The notes: generated by a model not told the origin, from the sequence alone. A stretch of 64,000 nt of DNA from Lottia gigantea (GCF_000327385.1 NW_008708752.1:1550314-1614313), one strand, 5' to 3'. Shown: positions 1-16,200, counted from the first letter of the stretch. A program made the numbers and translations.

Positions 1-151
1 CTAAGATATTGTGGATATAAACCTATATACCATATTTGATTAAAATCACATAAAAACTGTGGCCTCTATTGTGTTCACAAGTCAATCATGGAATTGACAG
101 GGGCAATATACTTCCATATTAGAATGTGGGTTTATAAAAAGCAAATTATAC

Positions 152-4216
<4,065 letters not shown>

Positions 4217-4352
4217 CTAGTATACAATGAAGGGATTTTCGGCAGGATCAGCTAACTCGTTTTTTTTTTTTTTTTTTCCTTAATTAAGTACTTAATTATT
4301 GTACGCAACTACATAATTACGTGTAGTTTGAAGCTCATAATGTTGTCTCCCT

Positions 4353-4548
4353 TTAATCTCGTGAAAATGTCATAATAACGACTTTTCTTAGAATGTCTTC
4401 CGGATCAGTAGTCAAAAATACAAATTCCATTTGCTTAAATACCTTCCATCCTGATTCAATGCTTTGCACTGGGCTGCTTTGTTGATGCAATTGAATAATA
4501 TTATTGTAGTTCTCTTTGAACTCTGGCTGTGTTACTAGAGGCTGACAT
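4353..4548 (-). CDS. Unidentified terminal exon or open frame of 64 codons
   Basis: Not recognised. On the minus strand a possible acceptor (AATTTCAAG at about 4549-4557) is followed by an open frame that starts CQPLVTQPEFKENYNNII, contains ESGWKVFKQMEFVFLTTDPE, and ends TFSRD with TAA at 4353-4355. It has ordinary protein composition and no start codon near its beginning, so if real it is a last exon of a gene lying to the right, ending about 140 bp upstream of the RECQL start. No partner exon was found; the region to the right is repeat DNA. A 64-codon open frame can arise by chance, so confidence is low. Confidence 0.3.
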
Positions 4549-4942
4549 CTTGAAATTCCCCGGTTGTTAGAAATATAGTCTCACAGTACTCGTCATGTTG
4601 TGATATAAATATCAAGATTATGCACCGTTTAAATATATATAACTGAAATTGAATACTGTGCCTGTAGCTATGTGTGCCTGTAATGAGGGTGCCCGATGAG
4701 ATAGATTGTTCTAAGAAAGTTTCTTGACGGCAATTTTATTAATTTACAAGGCTTAAGGCTTATTTGAAAAAAAAAATCAATTTGAAGTTTCAAAATCATG
4801 AATTTACGCACTTTGGAAAAATCTCACCAAATCTCCAGATTTTTTTCTTTACCTGTACATATGTATGCTTGACCCCAGTTTTATAGATTTAATCCATTAA
4901 AGGAATAATATATTCTCTTAGAATGGACATACAATTTACCGA

Positions 4943-5718
4943 AAATACTTTCGGTCATATGGTTAACGAAGGAATACGTAGAAAGGGTTATAGTCAACTT
5001 GGCACTTAACCGTATTGGTCCCCAAAAATATGGCCCCAAAAGTCAAAGTTTGACAAAAAGGCTCCAATTTCAATAGTCAAAATTGCCCTTAAGATTACTT
5101 TTTGATTTCAACCAAAATCATTGGCCAAAAAAGTCCCCTCAAAATGTCAAAATTGTTTATTTTAATAATTATAATTGGTAGCTTATATAGCGATCATCAA
5201 ACACTAATAATAAAAGTTTGTAGGTTTATAATCCGATAGAAATATGACCAAAACATCTGCGGTGTACGCAGATATAAAGACTTTCACGTACGGCAAAAAC
5301 GTGTTGTTATAAATCGACTTTATCCCTTTGAAAGCACTTCATAAACCTAAATCAATTAGTATTTAAAAATTTCGGTATGTTTGCAGAAGTCATATGGAAA
5401 CATTACTTTGTTTTGTAAACGCTGATAGAGCTAAAAAATAAAAAAAAAGCTTTTAAAGTAATTATATCGAAATTTCGTGTTTTTCATTTCCTTCAATCCT
5501 TTTAAGATAAAAATAAAAAAAAAATACATATCAATAACTGAGAAATACGAATTTCAAGGGACGATGGATTCGGAAATTTGAATGAAGGATAAACACCTAA
5601 ATTTGGAAATAATTTGTAATCTGTCGTCAAATACTTAGTAAATGAACACATTTTTGACGAAATATATTTAAAATTTGATTTTCAAACTTCTTTAAAAACT
5701 CCCTTTAAGTAAAAATTT
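4943..5718 (+). repeat. Long direct repeat, copy A
   Basis: Aligns with 6793-7548 over nearly its whole length, starting AAATACTTTCGGTCATATG and including the shared stretch ATGGAAACATTACTTTG. Small indels and substitutions separate the copies. No coding capacity or terminal repeat was seen, so the class is unknown. Confidence 0.85.
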
Positions 5719-6464
5719 TACACTGCATGTTATATAATATAGGCCTACTGTATATAGCTATGACACCAGTCTTGAAATAAGTATTCCCTGAAATCTAACT
5801 TAGAATTCGATTAATCTTAATGACATGATACATTTAATGAAGAAATATCTGCTCCAAGGATGAATGGGCATTGTTCAATAGTTCAAGTCTACCGACCAGT
5901 GGCGTACGCAGGATTTATTCATAGGGGGCCGGACCGAAGGTGCAAATTCGATTGCAGAGTATAGCGGCATGGGAGGTTTCAGTTGAGCTGGTGACACCGT
6001 ATCTTTATAGCTCTCAGAAATATTATAGAAAGAAAGGCACATTCTTGTATGTAACTGAATTTTCCAGTCATCCAGTGGGTGCCCACGACCTAGGAGAAAA
6101 TTAATTTTAAATTAAAAACTTCAATTTTCACTTGGGTGATCTATAGGGCGACCGATACCTTTAAACCAATCAAATTTAATGTCAAAGCAAGTCCCTTCAG
6201 TGGTGGTCCGCCATTTGTACTGATCACATGATATGATCGACGAAATATACGCACGATAAAATTCGCTACCTCTGCCCATTCGTAACGGTGCGTCTGTGAG
6301 TGGAGATGAGTCCCAAAACGAACGAATGGTCTTCCTGTCCCTCAACCATAAATTGTTAGAATAGTGCGCAAAATTTCGGCGCTTTTTGTTGTTCTCGGAT
6401 GCCAAATTGTGCCTATTTCACGTCCATTACAGACATTCTACTCAACCAAGCTTCACAATTAGTT

Positions 6465-6540
6465 GGGGGGGGGGGGGGGGGGGGGGGGGGNNNNNNNNNN
6501 NNNNNNNNNNNNNNNNNNNNNNNNNNNNNNNNNNNNNNNN
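6465..6540. other. Poly-G run followed by a 50-base assembly gap
   Basis: 26 consecutive G (6465-6490) followed by N at 6491-6540. The exact length of 50 suggests a placeholder gap. The gap sits where a homopolymer would stop assembly. Confidence 0.95.
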
Positions 6541-6799
6541 TTCTTATTTCATAAATTATATAATGGAATCTATGTATGTGATATTTGTAATACAACGCCC
6601 AGGCACATTAGGGCCTCGGTTCATTGTACCACTTTTCCATGGAGCAGTTTCGTCCGAATTTCGAATTATATATGAATGGAATCGAATTTCAAAACCTATA
6701 TTTGAACAGGTCGGTGCCCTTAAAATTTGATTTGTTGGCTCTGTACGTGGCAAGGATATCATAGCTACGATTGGACAAACATGATATAAAACAAATACT
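6541..6799 (+). repeat. Dispersed repeat, copy 1 (left end lost in gap)
   Basis: Closely matches 12206-12462: TTCTTATTTCATAAATTATA, CGCCCAGGCACATTAGGGCC and CATAGCTACGATTGGACAAAC occur in the same order. No coding frame is conserved. Probably a short non-autonomous element; class not determined. Confidence 0.85.
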
Positions 6800-7548
6800 T
6801 TCGGTCATATGTTTAACGGACGAAGAAATGCATAGAAAGTGTTATAGTCAACTTGGCACTTAACCGAAATGACCCCAAAAAATATGGCTCCATAAGTCAA
6901 AGTTTGACAAAAAGGCTCCAAATACAATAGTCAAAATTGCCCCTAAGATTACTCTTTAATTTCCACCAAAATCATTGGCCAAAAAATCAAAATTGTTTAT
7001 TTTAATAAGTCTAATTAATACCTTTATGGTGATCATAAAAAAATAATAATAATAGTTTGTAGGTTTATAATCCGGTAGAAATATGACCAAACCATCTCCG
7101 GTGTACGCAGATATAAAGACTTTCACGTACGGCAAAAACGTGTTTTAATAAATCGACTTTATCCCTTTGAAAGCACTTCATGAACCTAAATCAATTAGTA
7201 TTTAAAAATTTCGGTATGTTTGCAGAAGTCATATGGAAACATTACTTTGTTTTGTAAACGCTGATAGAGCTAAAAAATAAAAAAAAAGCTTTTAAAGTAA
7301 TTATATCGAAATTTCGTGTTTTTCATTTCCTTCAATCCTTTTAAGATAAAAAAAAATACATATTGAATAACTGAGAAATACGAATTTCAAGGGACGATGG
7401 TCCGGAAATTTGATTGTAGTATAAACACCTAAATTTGGAAATGATTTGTAATCTGTCGTCAAATACTTAGTAAATGAACACATTTTTGACGAAATATATT
7501 TAAAAATTTAATTTTCAAACTTATTTAAAAACTCCCTTTTAGTAAAAA
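6793..7548 (+). repeat. Long direct repeat, copy B
   Basis: Second copy of the 4943-5718 sequence in the same orientation, about 1.07 kb downstream of the first. It overlaps the end of the 6541-6799 element by a few bases, so the dispersed element abuts this copy exactly. Confidence 0.85.
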
Positions 7549-7887
7549 ATTAACTGATTTTGGAATTTTAATCGCCGAGATATTAAAGATTGGTTCCCTT
7601 ATTTTCATTTATGAAAATGAAAATTCTAAAACTTATGAATAGAAAGTAGAGGTGTTCTAATGGTAAAACACCAGTTTGTCTCACATGTCCATAATTAATT
7701 CATAATTATCTGCATTAGAAGAGAATTACCAGGATAATTCAAGTGAGTGACCGCCTAAGAAAGGTCAAAAAGTCTTTCAGATAATCTAACCACACCAAAC
7801 CAATGTCTACCAATCAACCAATTAACACGATCAGAACGAGTTTGGAAGAATGAAGAAGATCGAGTAGCTCACGCCAAACCATCCAGA

Positions 7888-8050
7888 GCCGAGTTTCACC
7901 GCCATGTCATTCGACCCTATGGGATTTCACGAATTATCAACAACCAAACCAACACAGAATCGTCCAATTTGAACCAATCTAACTACCACAACTACCTATA
8001 GTTTGCGATATCAACATCCGCTGGAAGCGAACGTTTACTTTATATCTACC
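7888..8050 (+). repeat. Dispersed repeat also present at 57889-58076
   Basis: Begins GCCGAGTTTCACCGCCATGT and ends near GAAGCGAACGTT; the copy at 57889 has the same order of blocks with moderate divergence. Flanking sequence downstream (AGCTTGACATTATGAAGATG) also recurs near 52424. Confidence 0.75.
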
Positions 8051-8454
8051 AACCAATTTAGCTTGACATTATAAGGATGTAGAATCTATAGAGATTGGGC
8101 TTACATTTCTGAACGAGTATATCCTACTAATAGCTTGACATTATGAAGATGTTACTCCCTATACTGTAAAGATAGAAAGTATTTTGACTGAAAATATTAT
8201 TTAATATTAGTTATTAATACAGTGTGGTTGGCCAGTCATAATACAATTTAATTGCGATGAAATAGATTACGAAATGGAATTAAATGTAGATTTAAGTCGT
8301 ATTGTTTACGCTCAGCCAATCGTATGTTACTGTTTGCTTAAAAATACATTCAAATTTAGATCATATTATTTGCTTTTGAATTAGATTCAGTTCGTTTAGA
8401 ATGAATAAATCGCGTGCTTGAAGAGGACGCCACGCACATCTTTACTGTGCACCA

Positions 8455-8470
8455 GTTAATATAAAACAGT
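8455..8470 (+). promoter_or_regulatory. Candidate TATA box for the Cys-loop receptor gene
   Basis: AATATAAAACAG lies about 75 bp before the first copy of the duplicated 5' segment and about 0.9 kb before the coding start. Position is consistent with a core promoter, but AT-rich DNA produces such matches often and no start site can be proved from sequence. Confidence 0.25.
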
Positions 8471-8537
8471 TTCAGCGGTGATTTATCAGCAAACACTATT
8501 GCATTGGGTAGTTCTCTAATCTAAAGACCAAAACTTG

Positions 8538-9417
8538 TGAAGACGATCTGGGATTTTGTGTATATTCGTGCAGATTGCAAGTTAGTAAAAATCCAAATGT
8601 GTTATTCAATTGACACTAGAACTTAGATGAACTCTGATCTAAGATAACTGTTGACTCATTTGTTTTTGTGTATATTACTTTTCTGATGCCAGTTTGTGAC
8701 AGTTTCCTACATGTTATATTTTATCATTATTTAGCAAGTCGTTCAAACAAAGTATAAACTGGGGCATAATACCATGAATTGACAAGATTCGAGTGAATTT
8801 AAAGTGTTTAAACTAGTTTTCTGTTAATTCTGTAAATGCTTCTAAATTGTCTTCATCGGTGTTTTTTTTACAGACGTCCTTAGTTCAAGACTGCTCCTCT
8901 CGGTTATATATTGTAAATGCCCCTTTATTTAGCCTGTATAAGTAAAACCAGAATGGAACTATTGTCACTGTTGGTACTAGTGAAGACGATCTGGGATTGT
9001 GTGTATATTCGTGCAGATCGCAAATTAGTAAAAATCCAAATGTGTTATTCAATTGACACTAGAACTTAGATGAACTCTGATCTAAGATAACTGTTGACTC
9101 ATTTGTTTTTGTGTATATTACTTTTCTGATGCCAGTTTGTGACAGTTTCCTACATGTTATATTTTATCATTATTAAGCGAGTCGTTCACACAAAGTAAAA
9201 ACTGGGGCATAATACCATGAATTGACAACATTCGAGTGAATTTAAAGTGTTTAAACGAGTTTTCTGTTAATTCTGTAAATGCTTCTAAAGTGTTTTTTTT
9301 TTTTTACAGACGTCCTTAGTTCAAAACTGCTACTCTCGGTTATATATTGTAAATTCCCCTTTATTTAGCCCTGTATGAGTAAAACTAGAATGGAACTATT
9401 GTCACTGTTGGTACTAG
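8538..9417 (+). repeat. 443-bp tandem duplication of the receptor 5' region
   Basis: 8538-8980 and 8981-9417 are adjacent copies, both starting TGAAGACGATCTGGGATT and both ending TCACTGTTGGTACTAG. Each copy includes a candidate 3' splice acceptor (T-rich run ending ACAG before ACGTCC) and the first nine codons of the signal peptide (ATGGAACTATTG...). The breakpoint is inside the coding sequence. The two copies differ by few changes, so the duplication is fairly recent. Confidence 0.92.
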
Positions 9418-10559
9418 CTATCAATATGCCTCAATCTAAATCTGATTCATCGTATGGAAGCGTCATGAAGTTACGGGACGATCTTTTGGCCAACTACAGT
9501 CACACTTTAAGACCACTTAAAAATCAGTCAGAAGCGATTGACGTTGAATTATCGTTATTAGTGGATGGAGTAACCGAAGTGAACGACATCTCGCAAACAG
9601 TAACTTTAAATTTTGTTCTAAAAGTGAATTGGACTGATGAATTTCTTCAATGGGATAAAGATGAATACGGGATAGAGTTCATCAACTTGCCCAACTCTGC
9701 TAAATGGACGCCAAGGTTAATGGTTTTAAACTCCATTCATAAAAGAGCCATCTTTTCAGATGATCAGCATCCTTACATGATTAGCTATAATGGTCAAATA
9801 AATTGGACTCCTGCATCCGTCTTTACATTTTATTGTCAGTTAGATATGACTTATTTTCCATTCGATTCCCAAACCTGCACTATATATATCATGGCTATAG
9901 ATTACAGTATGCAACAACTCAACATATATTTTGAAGAGGGACCGAGATTTACAAGTAAGCAAGAAAACGGAGAATGGGATGTGATCGATTTAGAGTTACA
10001 AGAAACTGCACAGAAGGATCTCACAGAACGACCTGAACATAAAGTTCTATTAAAGTTAAAGCGCAGATCAGCTTTTATTCTCTTGAATGTATATTTGCCA
10101 GTAATAGTCCTCTCTTTTTTAAATCTGGCAGTATTTGTAGTGCCCGCGGAGTCTGGTGAGAAATTGAGCTATGTTTTAACAGTACTATTGTCCTTAGCTG
10201 TATTTATTAGTGTCGTGAGTGGTATGTTACCTACAACATCTACTAATATACCAATAATTACCATCTACTTATCACTGCAGCTTCTAATAAGTACCGTATC
10301 GGTACTTTTAACAGTATACGTCATCAGAATACACCATAGATCTGCAGACAAACCGATTCCATCACACCTGCAATTCCTGACACGAATCATGAAGAAGAAA
10401 GCCAATAATAAAGTTGATCTTGGTAGTTCTGACGACAGGATCAAAAATTGGAATATCGTGGCATTATCAGTTGATAAGTTGTGTTTATACATTTTTACAA
10501 CCATTGTACTTTCTTCATGTTGTGCGTTGCTATTTATCATAGCAAAAGACGAATATTAG
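9390..10559 (+). CDS. Nicotinic acetylcholine receptor-like Cys-loop subunit (non-alpha, divergent)
   Basis: Subunit of a pentameric ligand-gated ion channel in the plasma membrane; 389 residues in a single exon. Signal peptide MELLSLLVLAINMPQSKS, then the extracellular domain with Cys-loop CQLDMTYFPFDSQTC (13 residues between the cysteines). M1 is around LLNVYLPVIVLSFLNLAVFV; M2 begins GEKLSYVLTVLLSLAVF, with Glu at -1', Ser2', Thr6' and Leu9' as in cation channels, but Gly replaces the usual acidic 20' residue. M3 starts at PIITIYLSLQ, a short M3-M4 loop of about 60 residues follows, and M4 ends at CALLFIIAKDEY. Loop C has no vicinal cysteine pair, and the loop-B tryptophan motif is replaced by AIDYSMQQ, so classical acetylcholine binding is doubtful. 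Start chosen at 9390 rather than 9375 because the upstream ATG is ATA in the duplicated copy and the signal peptide fits better. Confidence 0.9.
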   Translation: MELLSLLVLAINMPQSKSDSSYGSVMKLRDDLLANYSHTLRPLKNQSEAIDVELSLLVDGVTEVNDISQTVTLNFVLKVNWTDEFLQWDKDEYGIEFINLPNSAKWTPRLMVLNSIHKRAIFSDDQHPYMISYNGQINWTPASVFTFYCQLDMTYFPFDSQTCTIYIMAIDYSMQQLNIYFEEGPRFTSKQENGEWDVIDLELQETAQKDLTERPEHKVLLKLKRRSAFILLNVYLPVIVLSFLNLAVFVVPAESGEKLSYVLTVLLSLAVFISVVSGMLPTTSTNIPIITIYLSLQLLISTVSVLLTVYVIRIHHRSADKPIPSHLQFLTRIMKKKANNKVDLGSSDDRIKNWNIVALSVDKLCLYIFTTIVLSSCCALLFIIAKDEY

Positions 10560-11042
10560 CAATTTAGCAAATATTCAACAGCTTAAGACCAAAGAATATT
10601 GTCCAGTAAAATATCAAACTATATGCAGTTACATATACATGTACATCGTTTCATGTTGCTATTACGGCAGAGTACATCGTATTTTCCGTGTTTTTTTTGT
10701 TGTTGTATATTTTGACATTTCTGGAAAATCGTGGATTTTGTCTTATTGTATTGGATATACCATCCAAGACCCCAGAATAAGAAGAGAACAATCGTCGTGA
10801 AAGATATTGGCCAGATCACAAAGCAGCTGGTATTTGAAACTCCCATTATCGTATCGCTTTGTATAAGCGTAGAGATTATGGATTTCAGCTTTTTGTTGCA
10901 TATGAACTGTAACTTACGTTCTCTTATCAAGTGTCTTTTTGTCAATTTTGTAATGTGTTCTGATAATCTTTTTGAAAACAAGTCTAGTCTATAATTTAAG
11001 TCGTTCTATCCAGTACGACTAATTTCTCTGACATGTAAAAGA

Positions 11043-11160
11043 TTGCAGGGAAAACTTAAGAGAAAATCTCAGAATTTTGAGGATTTATAGAGGTAATGCA
11101 ATTGATCAAGGATTCTGAAAAGGGTAATAGGAAGAAAAAGGTTTTAAACCCCTTCTCTAA
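11043..11160 (+). repeat. Dispersed ~115-bp repeat also at 53485-53600
   Basis: Both copies start GATTGCAGGGAAA and continue through AAGAGAAAATC, a GAGG/TTTAGG block and GAAAGGTTTTAAACCC-like sequence in the same order. Divergence is moderate. No coding content. Confidence 0.65.
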
Positions 11161-12205
11161 GTTAGGTTTCAGATTGTTCAGGTATAAAACAAATAATGAA
11201 ATCTTTTGCTGATGTTGAAACCTTCTGTTGTATGTTTTATACTATGATAACTCAAAAATTCAATGATATCAGCAGTTTCTACATAATTAACACCTTTGGC
11301 ATCAATGCACTTGGTTCAATGGTGTTCAAGCATTGTTATCGCGTTGCTGAAAAAGCTGACCAGTAGGAACTACACCCAATCTAGAAATATGAATTAAAAT
11401 ATCCTTATTGTCCATGGTAGATTGTCGAGATTGATTTTAAACTTCTTCTAGAAGTATTTTTTTCAACATGCCATATTTCATAATATCCATCTTCTTATGA
11501 TATTGTATATTATACACTGTGTTTTGTTTGTTTTTATATTTATTCTGACACAAAGATCTCAAGGGGACTTTCTCTTGTACCAAATTCAGATTGTCTACAG
11601 TTTAAAATGTAAAGAACCCGCATTGGCGAACATCTAATTTATACACATTTTGTTTATAAGAACTTAAAACTTAAGTCCTGTGACTGTGCTTACTCCCAAT
11701 CTAATTAAAAATTTAATTACCATTTCGTATCTTTTTTGTTTGCTGATACTTTTAGTCTACATTGAAATCTAGAAAGTTTTCTACCAAATGCCTATCCCAA
11801 TGATGTTATTTTAACCAATCAAAGCGTCGTGTCAAACCCATTTCTTGATCAAATAAAATAAGGAATTGTGGGTTGTCGACACCCAAAGAGGCTCTATTCA
11901 AGGTTTCGATATTCCATAATTTCTTTTTCTTTTTTTTTTTTTTTATCAAGAAACGGGTTAAAAATACTATTTAGTAGAAAACCCCAGGCCATAGAATATG
12001 TCAGAATTCCACAACCAAACTTATTCTTTTTTATTTATTTCTTCTTTTTTACTTTTGAAAATCTAAAAACAAGTCTGGCGTGTTTTATCAAATGTCCATT
12101 AGTTTAAATAGCATCTACATGTATATATAAATAGGATCTATCAATATTTGTCTGTTTGTCCCATTAGTTGTATTTGTGAATAAATATTGTTGAAATTAAA
12201 ATCTT

Positions 12206-12462
12206 TTCTTATTTCATAAATTATATAATGGAATCTATATTTGTATGTGATATTTGTAATACAACGCCCAGGCACATTAGGGCCTCGGTTCATTGTACCA
12301 CTTTTCCATGGAGCAGTTTCGTCCGAATTTCGAATTATATATAAATGGGATCGAATTTCAAAACCTCTATTTGAACGGGTCGGTGCCCTTAAAATTTGAT
12401 TTGTTGGCTCTGTACGTGTCATCATAGCTACGATTGGACAAACATGATAAAACAAATACAGC
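12206..12462 (+). repeat. Dispersed repeat, copy 2 (complete relative to 6541-6799)
   Basis: Same sequence as 6541-6799 with scattered substitutions and a 7-bp deletion near its end (GTGTCATCATAG against GTGGCAAGGATATCATAG). Same orientation. It is the more intact reference copy because the other starts in an assembly gap. Confidence 0.85.
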
Positions 12463-13269
12463 ATTACCGATTAGTCCTGAACTGACTTAAAAACCAGTCA
12501 ATGATTGCTCTTGACACTGATTGGTGATCATTTGTCTAATCAGTCGGCACATTCTAAGAGTCGCGTTCTGTTCGAAATTAATATGAGAACAATCAACAAT
12601 TTTAGAGAAAAAAGTATTTGAATGCAGATCTGAAATTTTTCTGTAGTATAGAATATGGAAAAGCTTTATTGCTTCCTAAACTCTGGAGTTTGGTGACTTC
12701 TGGTTTATGATTTATACGTCAAAATGTTCGTTATAGATTCCAACCTATGCGAAAGATAGTATTTGTAAAACTGTCGCAAAACGTATCGAATTAATATCTG
12801 TTTGGCTTAGGTGGAAATATTATCCAGACTGAACTTTGACACTACCACACGTTACACTACCATCCAGACAACACCACAGCGTTACTGTTAATTTGTAAAG
12901 GCAGAAGACGGGTAACGTTAGGTGGAAGTGGATAGCCTAAGTAACATGAATTGGTAAAGTTGTTTTAATATCTTTAAAATTTGGCTACAGTTTGAAATTG
13001 GGCCTAAGTCTGTAATATTCATAGGTCTTAATAAGAGTCAGAATTAAAATTTGACTGGATTTTAGAAAAAAAACTAATTATGCCGAAACGATAGCTACGA
13101 CTTCTACTTATTATTAGTAGTTATTCTAATTAGTATCGGCAATATCTGTATCGGTGAATGATGGGCATGTTCGATAACAAATATCAGATTTTAATTCAGT
13201 CACAAATAAACCAGTTCAGTGAGACTAATACTGTGCTCTTTATTATTAGAGGTAAAAACAGTAACCAAG

Positions 13270-16200
13270 ATGGCGTCGATTGACAGCTTCGAATTTTTAT
13301 TTAGAGAAGTTTCACACTTATTTTCTTGTTACAGAGACGGCCTTGCATTTATTGGAACATATTATACACTGAAGAAGGCTTACCAGATATCTAATTATGT
13401 TGTCAATGGTTTGGCGAACAATGTTCTCATTCAACTTCATTCTAAACGAGATCTCAGAGTTCAATTTGGAATGTGGGCAGGTTGGCCTCATCTCATTTTC
13501 ATTTAAATTTTAATATGACTTTTATTATTACTATAACAATTATAGCTTGTAAAATATAAAATTTCACCCAATGGTTGAGCACTACCCAGACCAATTCCAT
13601 TGCAAATTTGGTTTGAGCTTATTAAACATTTGTAGGGTAGGCCTAATACGATACCCAAAAATAATGTTTTCCAGGAAGTAATATAACGTTTATGTCTAAT
13701 TTCAGTTGTAACAGGAGGGAGTGATGGAATAGGTAGAGCATATGCTCAAGAATTAGCTAGTCGCGGTATGAATATTGTTCTTATTAGTCGAGGGCAGAAA
13801 AGACTTTATGATGCTGCTAGTCAAATCAGTAGGTAGTTTTTAAGCTGAATAGAACTTATATTTCAAGACATTTTATATATCAGATAGGCCTTATTCATAA
13901 AAAATAACAATTATTGTTATTAGCAAGCATTGATAAAAATATAATCAATTAATTTTGTAAAACTGTATGGTATCCATATACTAAACATGTCACTTTCACC
14001 TAGATAAGCTTAATAGAGGTTCTTGATTGGCTTTTCTGGGAACACCTGAGGATTTTGACGCCATTTTTAAGTATCAAACGTAAAGGGCCACATGAAAGGG
14101 TATGGACAGTTTTAACACTTGGAAAACCATACTCAACTGGTGCCAAAGTTTTAATGTCAAATCTATGTCTTTCCATTCTGTGGTATCTTATGATGTTGAA
14201 TTTTATTAGTTTACCTAATAGCTTTTGATTATTATTTCATTTCAGAAAAAATGTTTAATGTACAAACTTGTACAGTTGCAGTAGATTTCTCGCATACAGA
14301 AGGAACTTATGACAAGATAAGAAAAGCCTTAGGTGATAAAGAAATTGGAGTTCTAGGTAAAAATTTACATTAATATATTTTTTCGACTGGTGAACAGAAA
14401 ATATAAATAGATATTCAATTGATATCTGCCATCTTGAAACCTGAGAAGTGACCATAAGAGATTCATACAAATTAGGTCAAATCAAGTCATATTTAGCTTC
14501 CTGTGTATCCAGAATGAACATGAGTACATATTTTTCTAAAGATAGACATAGAAATATGTAGAAAATATCAAAAAATATCTAGAAATTTTAAACAAAATTT
14601 TTGGTCATGAAAATCTTTATAATGCATGATTATGTATATTATATAATTATACTCAAATGTGTCATGTTTGGACCTAATTATTCTGAACTGTATTTTTCAG
14701 TGAATAATGTTGGAATGATGTATGATTTTCCACGATATTTTCTAGATGTTCCCGCAGAGGTGGGTCGACACATGTCTTAATTTTGGTAGTTTGATTCAAA
14801 TAAAAAAAATAAGGAAAATTTATAAGATTTAATTTTGCTTTTTATAACAACCCTTCACATGACTATAATAAAAGTTTATAAAATTCTGTCTTGTATTTAC
14901 AGAATCTTAGTCAGATAATACAAGTGAATTGTACTGCTGCAACTTTGGTAAGTCTAGATTAATGCAATTTTTAATGAATCTGTAAAGCTTACTAAAGGTA
15001 CCTTTACACCATAGCGAATTATGGTTGTGAATAATCCAAATGATCACGAGTACCGAACGAACTCACAACGCATTTGTTATCTGATATTACTGTGTCTGTG
15101 GCGTTTGTTATCTGATATAACTGTGTCTGTGGCGTTTGTTATCTGATATTACTGTGTCTGTGGCGTTTGTTATCTGATATAACTGTGTCTGTGGCGTTTG
15201 TTATCTGATATTACTGTGTCTGTGGCGTTTGTTATCTGATATAACTGTGTCTGTGGCGTTTGTTATCTGATATAACTGTGTCTGTGGCGTTTGTTATCTG
15301 ATATTACTGTGTCTGTGGCATTTGTTATCTGAAAGTAGTATGTTCTTATGATGGATATTGACTAAGCAGTTATGAAATCATTATATTATATATCTATTGT
15401 AGATGACTCATATGGTGTTACCTGGTATGTTAAAAAGGTAAGATATCCCTCTAACATAGCTATGTATTAGTGCTGAAATTTGCACTAAATATTTTCTGTG
15501 AAAAATTTATGGGTCTTATACAATTCAAGCCAATTGGTCAAATGTTACTGAAATTAGAAGAACCACAGTGCATAGAAATTTAGAATCCCCTGTATCTAAT
15601 GAGGCTGTTCATTTTTACCCTGCTGAAGCACCAAATGGCATTCCTATACTGATTCAACTCATCAACTCTTTCTGAGAGGTTATATGGTTAATAATGCTCA
15701 TATGATTTTTATAGAAAAAGAGGAGCTGTTGTTATGATGTCATCAGGAGCTTGTACACAGTGTACACCACAAATGACAGTCTATGCTGCCACCAAGGTAA
15801 GTCATTTTTAGCTAGGGCAGTATTTACTGAATTTACACAATGACAAAAAGTAGTGCTTGGACTAAAATTTGCAACTTTCTATTTTTGCAAAAGGCATACA
15901 GGGTGAATTGGAAGAAGCATATTTGGGCCCTGTGCTCTACAGACTGTTATATGGAAGAATTGTCCTCATTGCACACTGCATAGCATTAACAACTTCATCA
16001 GCCTGTAATCTGCACAAGACTTCATATTGTTTATGAAGAAGAAAGGGAAGACAAGTTTTCTAGTTTTAATTGTGTATATGGAATTATTGAAATCCCATTT
16101 AAAGATCTGGTCATGTTCACAGTAATGATGTAAAATTTCAATATTAATTAGCATGCAGGTGTAGAGAAATTGCATGTTTCATCTCATTTCTGTGTATATT

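Larger units (their letters stand above)
4549..8537. other. Intergenic, repeat-rich stretch
   Basis: No gene recognised. It contains a 760-775 bp direct repeat pair (4943-5718 and 6793-7548), one copy of a dispersed element (6541-6799), a poly-G tract next to an assembly gap, and one copy of a second dispersed element (7888-8050). The 94-codon minus-strand frame at 6121-6405 has no family signature. Confidence 0.6.
10560..13269. other. Intergenic stretch between the receptor gene and HSDL1
   Basis: No gene recognised. Open frames on both strands at 10619-10994 overlap each other and lack family features. The stretch contains a short repeat at 11043-11160 shared with about 53485-53600, a small inverted pair (11834-11853 with 11944-11961), and copy 2 of a dispersed element at 12206-12462. 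Confidence 0.6.

Noticed and set aside
6121-6405. 94-codon minus-strand frame beginning MASENNKKRRNFAHYSNN
   Set aside because: No family features, lies beside the gap in repeat DNA; could be a remnant but cannot be supported as a gene.
4943-7548. Direct repeats considered as the ends of an LTR-type element
   Set aside because: No protein-coding remnant, primer-binding or polypurine signature between them, and the copies lack TG...CA style ends; treated as unclassified repeats.
10619-10994. Overlapping open frames on both strands after the receptor gene
   Set aside because: Hydrophobic, low-complexity composition, no motif and mutual overlap; likely chance frames in the 3' region.
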